From the NCBI RefSeq assembly GCF_019397265.1, contig NZ_CP068985.1, forward strand, positions 6,979,001-7,043,000: a stretch of DNA of 64,000 nucleotides, given 5' to 3'. Every line of letters starts with the position of its first letter. The stretch's first letter is position 1. The notes below the pieces were generated by a model that did not search any database, was not told where the DNA came from, and worked only from the letters and a program-made list of their open reading frames with translations. A program made the translations under genes and the position numbers. This DNA is from Nonomuraea coxensis DSM 45129. Lineage in GTDB: Bacteria; Actinomycetota; Actinomycetes; Streptosporangiales; Streptosporangiaceae. This document shows, piece after piece, positions 8,628-16,888 of this stretch.

Positions 8628-10889
8628 ATGAGCGAGTCAAACCCGATCAAGTCGGCGGTCGAGAAGGTCGTGGACACCGTCGCCCACCATGGCCACCCGG
8701 AGAAGGCCGAGATCCCCGGCGTGCCGAACAGCGAGCCGCCCTCGCTGGAGGAGCCGGTCGAGCCGCGCGAGCCGCTCGCGCCGAAGCCCGACCAGACGGG
8801 GCCGGACACCTTCTCCCCCACCGGGCAGCCGACGGGCGCGCCGCAGGACGCGGTCGCGCAGGGCGGCGCGTTCCTGACCAGCGCCCAGGGGGTGCGGCTG
8901 CCCGACACCGACCACTCGCTCAAGGCCGGCCCGCGCGGCCCGGTGCTGCTGCAGGACTTCCACCTGCGCGAGAAGATCATGCACTTCGACCACGAGCGGA
9001 TCCCCGAGCGGGTGGTGCACGCCCGCGGCTCGGCCGCCCACGGCGTCTTCCGTTCCTATGGCACCGCCGCGAACATCACGAAGGCCGCCTTCCTCGCCGA
9101 AGGGGTCGAGACGCCGGTCTTCGTGCGTTTCTCCACCGTGCTCGGCTCGCGCGGCTCGGCCGACACCGTACGCGACACGCGCGGCTTCGCGACCAAGTTC
9201 TACACCACCGAAGGCGTGTACGACCTGGTCGGCAACAACATCCCGGTGTTCTTCATCCAGGACGGCATCAAGTTCCCCGACGTCATCCACGCGGGCAAGC
9301 CGCACCCCGACCGGGAGATCCCGCAGGCGCAGAGCGCCCACGACACGTTCTGGGACTTCGTCTCCCTGCACACCGAGGCCACCCACCACACGTTGTGGAA
9401 CATGTCGGACCGCGGCATCCCCCGCTCCTACCGGATGATGGAGGGCTTCGGCGTCCACACCTTCCGGCTGGTCAACGCCGCGGGCGAGACGACGCTGGTG
9501 AAGTTCCACTGGAAGCCGAAGCTCGGCGTGCACTCCCTGACGTGGGAGGAGGCACAGATCATCAACGGCGTGGACCCCGACTACCACCGGCGCGACCTCG
9601 CCGACGCGATCGAGGCGGGCGCGTACCCGCAGTGGGAGCTGGGCGTCCAGACCTTCCCCGACACCCCTGATCAGATGTTCGAGGGCATCGACCTGCTCGA
9701 CCCGACGAAGATCGTCCCGGAGGAGCTGGCGCCGGTCCAGCCCATCGGCCTGATGGAGCTCAACCGCAACCCCTCCAACTTCTTCGCCGAGACCGAGCAG
9801 GTCGCCTTCCACGCCGGCCACCTGGTGCCCGGCATCGACGTCACCGACGACCCGCTGCTGGCCGCCCGGCTGTTCTCCTACCTGGACACGCAGCTCACCC
9901 GGCTCGGCGGGCCCAACTTCCCGCAGATCCCGATCAACCGGCCGCACGCCCCGGTCAACGACATGCTGCGGGACGGCTTCCACCAGGACGCGGTGCACCG
10001 GGGGGTGGCGCCGTACCGGCCGAACTCGCTGGACGGCGGCTGCCCCTTCCAGGCCGGCGCGGGCGAGGGCGGCTACGTCGAGGTGCCGGTCGAGGTGGCG
10101 GGGCGGAAGGTGCGCGAGGCGCCCGCCTCCTACGCCGACCACTTCAGCCAGCCGCGGCTGTTCTGGCGCAGCATGTCTCCTGTCGAGAAGGAGCACATCA
10201 TCGACGCCTACACCTTCGAGCTGGGCAAGTGCTACGAGCAGGCGGTGAAGGAGCGGCAGCTCCGGGTGCTGGCCAACATCGACCCGGTGCTGTGCCACGA
10301 GGTCGCCCAGGGGCTGGGGCTGCCCGCGCCTGAGCCGTCCGAGCCGCTGGCCGATCCGGCGCCGAGCCCCGCGCTGTCGCAGGTGGGCCGGGAGTGGCCG
10401 GCCAGCGGGCGGATCATCGGCATCGTCGCCGACGACTCCTGCGACCTCGCCGCGGTCGGCGCGGTGCGGGAGGCCGTGCTGGCCGCCGGCATGGTGCCGC
10501 TGATCATCGCGCCGAAGGGCGGCATGCTGGGCACGATGCCGGTGCAGCGGACGTTCCTGACCGCGCGCTCGGTCGAGTTCGACGCCCTGCTGCTGGCGGG
10601 CGCGCCGGCGCCGGGCAAGGACGCCTACGGGGCGCGCGACGCCAAGGCGGGCAACCTCCCCCCGGACGGGGCCGTGGACCCGCGCGTGGTGCTCATGGTC
10701 ATGGAGATGTACCGGCACGCCAAGGCGATCGGCGGCTGGGGGGCGGCGCCGCGGGTGCTCGCGCAGGCGGGCGTGCCTGAGCAGGCTCCCGGCGTGGTCG
10801 CGGGCGAGGACGGTGAGCAGGTCCTGCGCGAGGTGGTCCTGCTGATGGCGGCGCACCGCGTGTGGGAACGCTTCCCCGCGGCCGCCTGA
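8628..10889 (+). CDS. katE: Large-subunit catalase (KatE/HPII type) with C-terminal DJ-1/PfpI-like domain
   Basis: 753-aa clade-2 haem catalase converting hydrogen peroxide to water and oxygen. The catalytic His is at residue 131 (RVVHARGSAAHG), the distal region reads RFSTVLGSRGSADTVRDTRGFATKFYT, and the proximal haem Tyr lies in ARLFSYLDTQLTR. Residues from about 595 (RIIGIVADDSCDLAAV) form the flavodoxin-like C-terminal domain that separates large from small catalases. GAGGAG seven bases before the ATG at 8628 fixes the start; an ATG 30 nt upstream lacks a site. A GGGTAG at 8565-8570 resembles a SigB-type -10, but its -35 is poor. Confidence 0.95.
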   Translation: MSESNPIKSAVEKVVDTVAHHGHPEKAEIPGVPNSEPPSLEEPVEPREPLAPKPDQTGPDTFSPTGQPTGAPQDAVAQGGAFLTSAQGVRLPDTDHSLKAGPRGPVLLQDFHLREKIMHFDHERIPERVVHARGSAAHGVFRSYGTAANITKAAFLAEGVETPVFVRFSTVLGSRGSADTVRDTRGFATKFYTTEGVYDLVGNNIPVFFIQDGIKFPDVIHAGKPHPDREIPQAQSAHDTFWDFVSLHTEATHHTLWNMSDRGIPRSYRMMEGFGVHTFRLVNAAGETTLVKFHWKPKLGVHSLTWEEAQIINGVDPDYHRRDLADAIEAGAYPQWELGVQTFPDTPDQMFEGIDLLDPTKIVPEELAPVQPIGLMELNRNPSNFFAETEQVAFHAGHLVPGIDVTDDPLLAARLFSYLDTQLTRLGGPNFPQIPINRPHAPVNDMLRDGFHQDAVHRGVAPYRPNSLDGGCPFQAGAGEGGYVEVPVEVAGRKVREAPASYADHFSQPRLFWRSMSPVEKEHIIDAYTFELGKCYEQAVKERQLRVLANIDPVLCHEVAQGLGLPAPEPSEPLADPAPSPALSQVGREWPASGRIIGIVADDSCDLAAVGAVREAVLAAGMVPLIIAPKGGMLGTMPVQRTFLTARSVEFDALLLAGAPAPGKDAYGARDAKAGNLPPDGAVDPRVVLMVMEMYRHAKAIGGWGAAPRVLAQAGVPEQAPGVVAGEDGEQVLREVVLLMAAHRVWERFPAAA

Positions 10890-10913
10890 TCCGTACGCGA
10901 GCCTGATCCTTCG

Positions 10914-10951
10914 GCCGAGGGGGCCGGGTGAACGCGCCCGGCCCCCTCGGC
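10914..10951 (+). terminator. Strong hairpin terminator after the catalase gene
   Basis: A perfect 15-bp stem (arms 10914-10928 and 10937-10951, starting GCCGAGGGGG) closes an 8-nt loop. There is no U-tract, as is common in actinomycete terminators. It separates the catalase from the DUF5709 gene. Confidence 0.75.
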
Positions 10952-10976
10952 ACCGGAGAGGATCACGCCCGCTAAG

Positions 10977-11000
10977 TGGCCTTTTGCGACGTATGGGTAG
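10977..11000 (+). promoter_or_regulatory. Possible SigB-like promoter of the DUF5709 gene
   Basis: GTGG-N14-GGGTAG; the GGGTAG (10995-11000) is the strong half and the -35 matches only GT of the GTTT consensus. It ends ten bases before the ATG, implying a very short leader. Confidence 0.35.
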
Positions 11001-11010
11001 GGGCGGAATC

Positions 11011-11580
11011 ATGAGTCACCACACACCCGAGCATGACCCTCGCTCCCGTTTCGAGGACGAGGGCATCCCCGACCTGCAGGACGGCACTCCCGAACAGCAG
11101 TGGGCGGTGGACCCGCAGGAGGCCCCGCTGCCGGCCGACCACCCGGTGGCGGTGGACGACTTCGGCACCACCGCCGACGAGCAGATCCAGGGCGAGTCGC
11201 TGAGCGGCCGCCTGGACCGCGAGGTCCCCGAGGACCAGCCCGTGTTCGGCGTGGCCGAGTCCGCCACGGCCGACCGGCTGCCCACCGACCAGGACGACGC
11301 GCCCGAGGTCGAGCGCGTGACCGAGGAGGGCGGCCTCGGCGTGGGCGCGGACCTGGACACGGGCTACGAGCGCGACGACGACGTGGACCCCGGCTGGGAG
11401 GCGCAGCCCGAGGAGCCCTCCGGCCAGGTCTGGGACGAGCCGCGCCGGGCCGGCCGGCTGGTCGCGCCCGACGAGGGGACGCGCGGCGACTCCGAGGCCG
11501 ACGAGATCGCCACGGAGGTCGGCCCCGACTCGGGCGGCTACAGCGCCGAGGAGGCCGCGATGCGGGTCGAGCCCGAATGA
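11011..11580 (+). CDS. DUF5709 acidic protein
   Basis: 189 aa, strongly acidic and hydrophilic, no TM or signal. The C-terminal GRLVAPDEGTRGDSEADEIATEVGPDSGGYSAEEAAMRVEPE pattern, with Leu-Val-Ala-Pro-Asp-Glu-Gly and Ala-Glu-Glu-Ala-Ala-Met, is the DUF5709 signature found in actinobacterial stress-associated loci. Function is unknown. The start at 11011 follows the GGGTAG box; an alternative ATG at 10984 would lie upstream of that box. It sits two genes away from catalase and immediately before another acidic small protein, suggesting general-stress expression. Confidence 0.75.
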   Translation: MSHHTPEHDPRSRFEDEGIPDLQDGTPEQQWAVDPQEAPLPADHPVAVDDFGTTADEQIQGESLSGRLDREVPEDQPVFGVAESATADRLPTDQDDAPEVERVTEEGGLGVGADLDTGYERDDDVDPGWEAQPEEPSGQVWDEPRRAGRLVAPDEGTRGDSEADEIATEVGPDSGGYSAEEAAMRVEPE

Positions 11581-11589
11581 GGAGTGGAC

Positions 11590-11817
11590 ATGTCTGACGA
11601 GAAGCCGCGCACGGAACGCGAGCAACGCGACGAACGACGCGAGCAGGACAAGCCGCCCTCGGAGCCGGAGCCCGGCCTGCCCGGCGGCGAGCACATCGGC
11701 GCGGACGTGGACTGGGTGGCCTCCGACGAGGAGGACGACCCGGACGGCGGCTCCGGCCGCACGGCCGACGACGACGGCGGCTACCTGCCCGGCGAGGGCA
11801 CCGGCCGTCCCTACTGA
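11590..11817 (+). CDS. Small acidic protein of unknown function
   Basis: 75 aa, made almost entirely of charged residues and Gly, with a basic/acidic N-terminal half (TEREQRDERREQDK) and an Asp/Gly-rich tail. It has no hydrophobic core, so it is probably disordered. GAGGAG overlapping the DUF5709 stop codon sits 7 nt before the ATG, so the two genes are co-translated. I do not recognise a family. A GTG six bases earlier is an alternative start. Confidence 0.6.
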   Translation: MSDEKPRTEREQRDERREQDKPPSEPEPGLPGGEHIGADVDWVASDEEDDPDGGSGRTADDDGGYLPGEGTGRPY

Positions 11818-11833
11818 GACAGAAAGGGTGGAC

Positions 11834-13009
11834 ATGGCGGAGTTGCTGACGGGGGACTTCTACGCTTTCGAGGACCTGCTGGCCGACGACGAGCGCGAGA
11901 CGCTGCTGCGGGTGCGGGAGTTCCTGCGCGACAAGGTCGTGCCCATCGCCAACGACTACTGGGCCCGCGCGGAGTTCCCCACCCACCTGGTGAAGGAGTA
12001 CGCCGGCCTCGGGATCGCCGGGCTCGCCTTCGAGGAGCTGCCTGGGCCGAAGCCGAGCAGCCTGCTCAGCGGCTTCCTCGCCATGGAGATGGCGCACGCC
12101 GACGCCTCGATGGCCACCTTCTACGGCGTGCACACCGGGCTCGCCATGGGCAGCATCGCCGCCTGCGGCTCGGCCGAGCAGCGGGCGCGCTGGCTGCCGG
12201 CGATGAGCGCGATGGAGCAGATCGGCGCGTTCGCGCTGACCGAGCCGGACGGCGGCTCCGACGTCTCCGGCGGGATGCGCACCACGGCCCGGCGGGAGGG
12301 CGACACGTGGGTGCTGGACGGCGCCAAGCGGTGGATCGGCAACGCCACCTTCGCCGACCTCGTCGTGGTCTGGGCCCGCGACACGGAGGACGGCCACGTC
12401 AAGGGCTTCGTCGTCGAGAAGGACACGCCCGGCTTCACCGCCACCAAGATCGAGAACAAGATCGCGCTGCGCTCGGTCCAGAACGCCGACATCACGCTCG
12501 ACGGCTGCCGGGTGCCCGAGGCGAACCGGCTGGAGGGCGCCAACTCCTTCCGCGACACGGCCGGCATCCTGCGCCGTACCCGCAGCGGGGTGGCCTGGCA
12601 GGCGGTCGGCGTGATGCTGGCCGCCTACGAGATCGCGCTCGACTACGCCAAGGAGCGCGAGCAGTTCGGCCGGCCGATCGGTAAGTTCCAGCTCGTGCAG
12701 GACCTGCTGGTGCGGATGCTCGGCAACGCCACCGCCTCGCTCGGCATGGTGACGCGGCTGGCCCAGCTCCAGGACGCCGGCACCTACCGCGACGAGCACT
12801 CGGCGCTGGCCAAGGCGTACTGCACGACCCGGATGCGCGAGGTCGTCGGCTGGGCGCGCGAGCTGCTCGCGGGCAACGGCATCGTGCTCGACTACGACAT
12901 CGGCCGCTTCGTCGCCGACGCCGAGGCGCTCTACTCCTACGAGGGCACCCGCGAGATCAACACCCTCATCGTGGGCCGCGCGGTGACGGGGCTGAGCGCC
13001 TTCGTGTGA
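11834..13009 (+). CDS. Acyl-CoA dehydrogenase family protein
   Basis: 391-aa FAD flavoprotein that would introduce a trans-2,3 double bond into an acyl-CoA. Signature 1 is FALTEPDGGSDVSGGMRTTA; the FAD/dimer segment REQFGRPIGKFQLVQ follows, and the C-terminal SYEGTREINTLIVGRAVTG carries the catalytic Glu in the position used by short-chain and glutaryl-CoA enzymes. The sequence is closest in style to the glutaryl-CoA dehydrogenase branch, though I cannot assign the substrate. AAAGGG precedes the ATG. It may continue the operon from 11011. Its 3' end overlaps the convergent DUF3040 gene by 73 bp. Confidence 0.9.
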   Translation: MAELLTGDFYAFEDLLADDERETLLRVREFLRDKVVPIANDYWARAEFPTHLVKEYAGLGIAGLAFEELPGPKPSSLLSGFLAMEMAHADASMATFYGVHTGLAMGSIAACGSAEQRARWLPAMSAMEQIGAFALTEPDGGSDVSGGMRTTARREGDTWVLDGAKRWIGNATFADLVVVWARDTEDGHVKGFVVEKDTPGFTATKIENKIALRSVQNADITLDGCRVPEANRLEGANSFRDTAGILRRTRSGVAWQAVGVMLAAYEIALDYAKEREQFGRPIGKFQLVQDLLVRMLGNATASLGMVTRLAQLQDAGTYRDEHSALAKAYCTTRMREVVGWARELLAGNGIVLDYDIGRFVADAEALYSYEGTREINTLIVGRAVTGLSAFV

Positions 13010-13263
13010 GCCCGGCCGCTCCCGGAGCCGCCCGGCGGCGTGCTCCTGGGGCCGGTCAGCACGAGGATCACCGCCGACAGGATGCTCAGCGCGACCACGA
13101 CGAGCAGCACGCCCACCAGCTGGCGGTTGCTCACGTGGCAGGCGTAGCGCTGCGGCCCCTGGTGGTTCAGCTCGTCGATGCGACGGGTGAAGCCGGGGTC
13201 GCCGCAGCGCAGGTCCTGCTCGATCTCCGCGAGCAGCCGCCGCTCGCGGTCGGACAGGCTCAC
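12937..13263 (-). CDS. DUF3040 small membrane protein
   Basis: 108 aa. The start SLSDRERRLLAEIEQDLRCGDPGFTRRID is the hallmark of DUF3040, and one TM follows (LVGVLLVVVALSILSAVILVLTG). These actinobacterial proteins have no known function. The GTG start overlaps the ctaD stop as GTGA, so translation is coupled to cytochrome oxidase subunit I, and a role near the respiratory membrane is an inference. The tail beyond the TM is low-complexity and reads antisense to the acyl-CoA dehydrogenase 3' end, so an ancestral stop may have been lost. Confidence 0.75.
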   Translation of the reverse strand: MSLSDRERRLLAEIEQDLRCGDPGFTRRIDELNHQGPQRYACHVSNRQLVGVLLVVVALSILSAVILVLTGPRSTPPGGSGSGRAHTKALSPVTARPTMRVLISRVPS

Positions 13264-14966
13264 CGCTCGATGCCGGCTTCGCTCTCCGGCCCCGGCAGCT
13301 CCTCCTCGTCGTGGCGACCGTAGGTGTGCGGGTGGTGCATGTCGAAGGCGGGCCGCTCGGAGCGGATCATCGGCATGCTGACGAAGTTGTGCCGGGGCGG
13401 CGGGCAGGAGGTGGCCCACTCCAGCGAGTTGCCGTACCCCCAGGGGTCGTCCACGGTGACGCGCGGCGCGTTCCTGGCCGTCCACCAGATGTTGTAGAGG
13501 AACGGCAGCGTCGAGAGGCCCAGGATGAACGCGCCGACGGACGAGATCTGGTTGAGCGTGGTGAAGCCGTCGATGGCGCTGTATTGGGCGTAGCGGCGCG
13601 GCATGCCCAGGGCCCCGAGCCAGTGCTGCACCAGGAACGTGGTGTGGAAGCCGATGAACAACGTCCAGAAGTGCCACTTGCCGATGCGGTCGTTGAGCAT
13701 CCTGCCGGTCATCTTCGGCCACCAGAAGTAGAACCCGGCGAACATGGCGAACACCACGGTCCCGAACACCACGTAGTGGAAGTGCGCGACGACGAAGTAG
13801 GAGTCGTGCAGGTGGAAGTCGAGCGGCGGCGAGGCCAGGATGACGCCGGTCAGCCCGCCGAGCAGGAAGGTGACGAGGAACCCGATGGCGAACATCATCG
13901 GCGTCTCGAACGTCAGATATCCCCGCCACATGGTGCCGATCCAGTTGAAGAACTTCACGCCGGTCGGCACCGCGATGAGGAACGACATGAACGAGAAGAA
14001 CGGCAGCAGCACCTGCCCGGTGGCGAACATGTGGTGCGCCCACACCGTCATCGACAGGCCCGCGATGGCCACGGTCGCGCCCACCAGCCCCACGTAGCCG
14101 AAGATGGGCTTGCGGCTGAAGACCGGGATGACCTCCGTGATGATGCCGAAGAACGGCAGCGCGATGATGTAGACCTCGGGATGCCCGAAGAACCAGAACA
14201 GGTGCTGCCAGAGCATCGGCCCGCCGCTCTCCGGGTCGTAGACGTGGGTGCCGAGCTTGCGGTCGGCCTCCAGCGCGAGCAGCGCCCCCGTCAGCACCGG
14301 GAACGCCATCAGCACGATCATGCTGGTCAGCAGCGTGTTCCAGGTGAAGATCGGCATCCGGAACATGCTCAGGCCCGGCGCCCGCATGCAGATGATGGTG
14401 GTGAAGAAGTTCACCGAGCCGAGGATCGTGCCGAGACCGGACAACGCCAGGCCCATCACCCACAGGTCGCCGCCGATGCCGGAGCTGTAGGTGGCGTGCG
14501 ACAGCGGCGTGTACGCGGTCCAGCCGAAGTCGGGCGAGCCCAGGTTGGTGAAGATCGAGCTGAACACGATCACGCCGCCGAACAGGAACAGCCAGTAGCT
14601 GACCGCGTTCAGCCGGGGGAAGGCCACGTCCGGCGCGCCGATCTGCAGCGGCATGATCACGTTCGCGAAGCCGGCGAACAGCGGCGTGGCGAACAGCAGC
14701 AGCATCGCCGTGCCGTGCAGCGTGAAGAGCTGGTTGTACGCCTGGAGGCTCACCACCTGGACGCCCGGCTGGGCCAGCTCGGCGCGGATGATCATCGCCA
14801 TGATCCCGGCAAAGAGGAAGAAGACGAACGACGTGATGAGGTAGAGGTAGCCGATCACTTTGTGGTCGGTGGTCGTCAGCCACGCCGCGATCCTCGCGCC
14901 CTTGGTGCGGCGCGCGGGCGCCGGCGGTGAGGTCAGCGGCTCCTCGCCAGGCTTGTACGTCGTCAT
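13260..14966 (-). CDS. ctaD: Cytochrome c oxidase subunit I (aa3 type)
   Basis: 568 aa, twelve TM helices. It is the catalytic subunit that reduces oxygen to water and pumps protons. Haem and CuB ligands are visible: GHPEVYIIALPFFG (CuB His and the cross-linked Tyr), WAHHMFATG (two CuB His) and DSYFVVAHFHYV (haem a3/a His). N-terminal TTTDHKVIGYLYLITS is typical. Subunits II and III are not in the window, so this is a solitary or duplicate ctaD. It is followed by the overlapping DUF3040 gene. Confidence 0.97.
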   Translation of the reverse strand: MTTYKPGEEPLTSPPAPARRTKGARIAAWLTTTDHKVIGYLYLITSFVFFLFAGIMAMIIRAELAQPGVQVVSLQAYNQLFTLHGTAMLLLFATPLFAGFANVIMPLQIGAPDVAFPRLNAVSYWLFLFGGVIVFSSIFTNLGSPDFGWTAYTPLSHATYSSGIGGDLWVMGLALSGLGTILGSVNFFTTIICMRAPGLSMFRMPIFTWNTLLTSMIVLMAFPVLTGALLALEADRKLGTHVYDPESGGPMLWQHLFWFFGHPEVYIIALPFFGIITEVIPVFSRKPIFGYVGLVGATVAIAGLSMTVWAHHMFATGQVLLPFFSFMSFLIAVPTGVKFFNWIGTMWRGYLTFETPMMFAIGFLVTFLLGGLTGVILASPPLDFHLHDSYFVVAHFHYVVFGTVVFAMFAGFYFWWPKMTGRMLNDRIGKWHFWTLFIGFHTTFLVQHWLGALGMPRRYAQYSAIDGFTTLNQISSVGAFILGLSTLPFLYNIWWTARNAPRVTVDDPWGYGNSLEWATSCPPPRHNFVSMPMIRSERPAFDMHHPHTYGRHDEEELPGPESEAGIER

Positions 14967-14988
14967 CGGTGTTCTCCGTCATGCGGGC

Positions 14989-15018
14989 GCCACGGGTCTC
15001 ACATCCGGTACCCGTGGC
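14989..15018 (-). terminator. GC hairpin between S9 peptidase and ctaD genes
   Basis: A 9-bp perfect inverted repeat (GCCACGGGT at 14989-14997, ACCCGTGGC at 15010-15018) with a 12-nt loop lies just after the peptidase gene on the minus strand. No U-tract follows; termination is inferred from position. Confidence 0.4.
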
Positions 15019-15038
15019 TTCTGACGGGAATCGCCTGA

Positions 15039-16880
15039 TTACTGAGCGCGACCGAAGTCCTTGCGTCCGGTTGGGCGGTGCTCGACCGTACGCAGCTGGT
15101 GCGAGAGCCAGTCGACCACCTTGGCCACGAAACTGATCCGGTTCGCGACCTGCCGGATCTCGTGGCCCTCGTCGTCGAAGATCAGCGCCTCGCAGGGCAG
15201 GCCCAGCGCGCGGGCGGCGGCGAGGACCTGCTCGGCCTCGTACAGCGGCACGTTGGTGTCGGCGGCGCCGTGCACGAGCAGGAGCGGGGCGGCCAGCCGG
15301 TCGAGCGCGCGCAGCGGCGACAGGGCGCGCAGCAGGTCGCGGTCGGCCTCCGGATGGCCGTACTCGCTGACGGCGGCCTCGGCGATCCACGGCTCGGTGC
15401 GGGCGTAGAAGCTCTCGAAGTCGGCGATGCCGGCCACGTTCACGCCCGCGCGGAACAGGCCGGGATGGGCGACCATCGCGGCCAGGGTCAGGTAGCCGCC
15501 GTACGACCAGCCCGTGCAGGCCAGCCGGCCGGGATCGGCCAGGCCCAGGCGGACCAGCTCGGCCGCGCAGTCGGCGACGTCCTCGATGGCGCGGAAGCGC
15601 AGCGGCCCGTCGTCGGCGCGGCGGAAGGCCCGGCCGTGCCCGCCCGAGCCGCGCACGTTCGGGGCGAACACCCCGATCCCGGCCGCCAGCAGGTTCTGGA
15701 ACAGCGGGTTGAAGGTCGGCCGCTCCTCGTCCTCGGGGCCGCCGTGCAGGTAGAGCGCGTACGGGGCGGGCCCGGTGACGTGCGGCGGCCGGTAGAGCCA
15801 GGCGGTCAGCTCCAGCCCGTCGCGGGCCCGCAGCCGCACCGGCTCGGCCCCGGCCGCCGCCGGCAGCGGGCCGGCGCCCGCCACCCTCCGGTAGCGGCCC
15901 GTGCCGAGGTCGCACACCAGCACGTGGGACGGCTCCTCCGGGCTCTCGGCGGCGAGCGCGGCCAGGGTGCCGTGCCAGGCGATGCGGGCCGAGGTGACCA
16001 CGGCGGCGGGCGGCGGCGGCAGCGACCGCAGCTCGCCGCTGGCGAGGTCCAGGACGTCGAGCTCGGAGCGGCCGTACCGGTTCCAGACCAGCAGCGCCCG
16101 GCTGCCGTCCGCGCTCAGCGCGAACCGGTCCAGCTCCGCGTCCTCGCGCTCGGCCAGCACCCGCTCGGGAGCCGTCGCGCCGCGCCGGGCGGCCAGCAGC
16201 GCGGCCCGGTCACGGCCGGCGTCGGTGACCAGGTAGGCGGTGCCGCCGTCCGGCGACAGCACGCCGAGGTCCGTGGTGCCGGGCAGGCCGGGCAGCAGCG
16301 GGTGCTCCGCGCCGTTCGCGAGGTCGGCCACGTACATGCGGCGGGCGCCGCGCGGGCCGCGCCGCAGCAGCATCCTGGAGTGGTCGCGGCTGACCGAGGC
16401 GGGCCACATCAGGTGGCCGGCGGCGATCGGCCTGCGCCCGCCGGTGACGGCGTCCACCAGCACGGCGGTCGTCAGGCCGTCGGCGGCGGTCTCGGCGACG
16501 AGCAGCGTCTCCCCTCGGCCGGTCCAGCGCACCATCGAGGCCGAGCCGCCGGGCGGGGCGGCCAGCGTGCGCAGGTCGCCGCCGTGCGTCTGGACCGCCT
16601 CCACCTGCGTGTGCTCCCCGCCGCCCGGCGCGACCAGCACGGCCAGGTGGCCGCCCGTGGGCGCCCAGCTCACGTCCATGACCGGCTGCGGCCCGGTGTC
16701 CACCGGCCACGCCTCGGCGCCGTCCCGCAGCGGCTGCACCCAGACCTTCGGGTGGCCGTCGCGGTCGCTGACGTAGGCCACGGCGCTGTCGTCGGGCGCC
16801 AGCGCCGGGGCCAGGCAGCTCTCGGCCGTCAGGCTGGCGGGCGAGGGGACGCGGGCCGGCCCGCCCAGGTCGTACGTCAT
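15039..16880 (-). CDS. S9-family (prolyl oligopeptidase-like) serine peptidase
   Basis: About 613 aa, cytosolic. An N-terminal seven-bladed WD40/TolB-like propeller (to about residue 350) is followed by an alpha/beta-hydrolase domain. The nucleophile is in GWSYGGYLT, the acid in HGAADTNVP and the His in DDEGHEIRQ, giving a complete triad. It would cleave short peptides such as acyl-aminoacyl or oligopeptides. The ATG at 16880 overlaps the end of the amidotransferase gene by a short stretch, so the genes form an operon; an in-frame GTG at 16913 is the alternative start. The context suggests turnover of the dipeptide made by the two upstream genes. Confidence 0.85.
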   Translation of the reverse strand: MTYDLGGPARVPSPASLTAESCLAPALAPDDSAVAYVSDRDGHPKVWVQPLRDGAEAWPVDTGPQPVMDVSWAPTGGHLAVLVAPGGGEHTQVEAVQTHGGDLRTLAAPPGGSASMVRWTGRGETLLVAETAADGLTTAVLVDAVTGGRRPIAAGHLMWPASVSRDHSRMLLRRGPRGARRMYVADLANGAEHPLLPGLPGTTDLGVLSPDGGTAYLVTDAGRDRAALLAARRGATAPERVLAEREDAELDRFALSADGSRALLVWNRYGRSELDVLDLASGELRSLPPPPAAVVTSARIAWHGTLAALAAESPEEPSHVLVCDLGTGRYRRVAGAGPLPAAAGAEPVRLRARDGLELTAWLYRPPHVTGPAPYALYLHGGPEDEERPTFNPLFQNLLAAGIGVFAPNVRGSGGHGRAFRRADDGPLRFRAIEDVADCAAELVRLGLADPGRLACTGWSYGGYLTLAAMVAHPGLFRAGVNVAGIADFESFYARTEPWIAEAAVSEYGHPEADRDLLRALSPLRALDRLAAPLLLVHGAADTNVPLYEAEQVLAAARALGLPCEALIFDDEGHEIRQVANRISFVAKVVDWLSHQLRTVEHRPTGRKDFGRAQ

Positions 16881-16888
16881 CCGCCCGG

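Noticed and set aside
13260..14966. ctaD as part of a full cytochrome oxidase operon
   Set aside because: Neither subunit II/III nor cytochrome bc1 genes flank it; neighbours are DUF3040 and the S9 operon.
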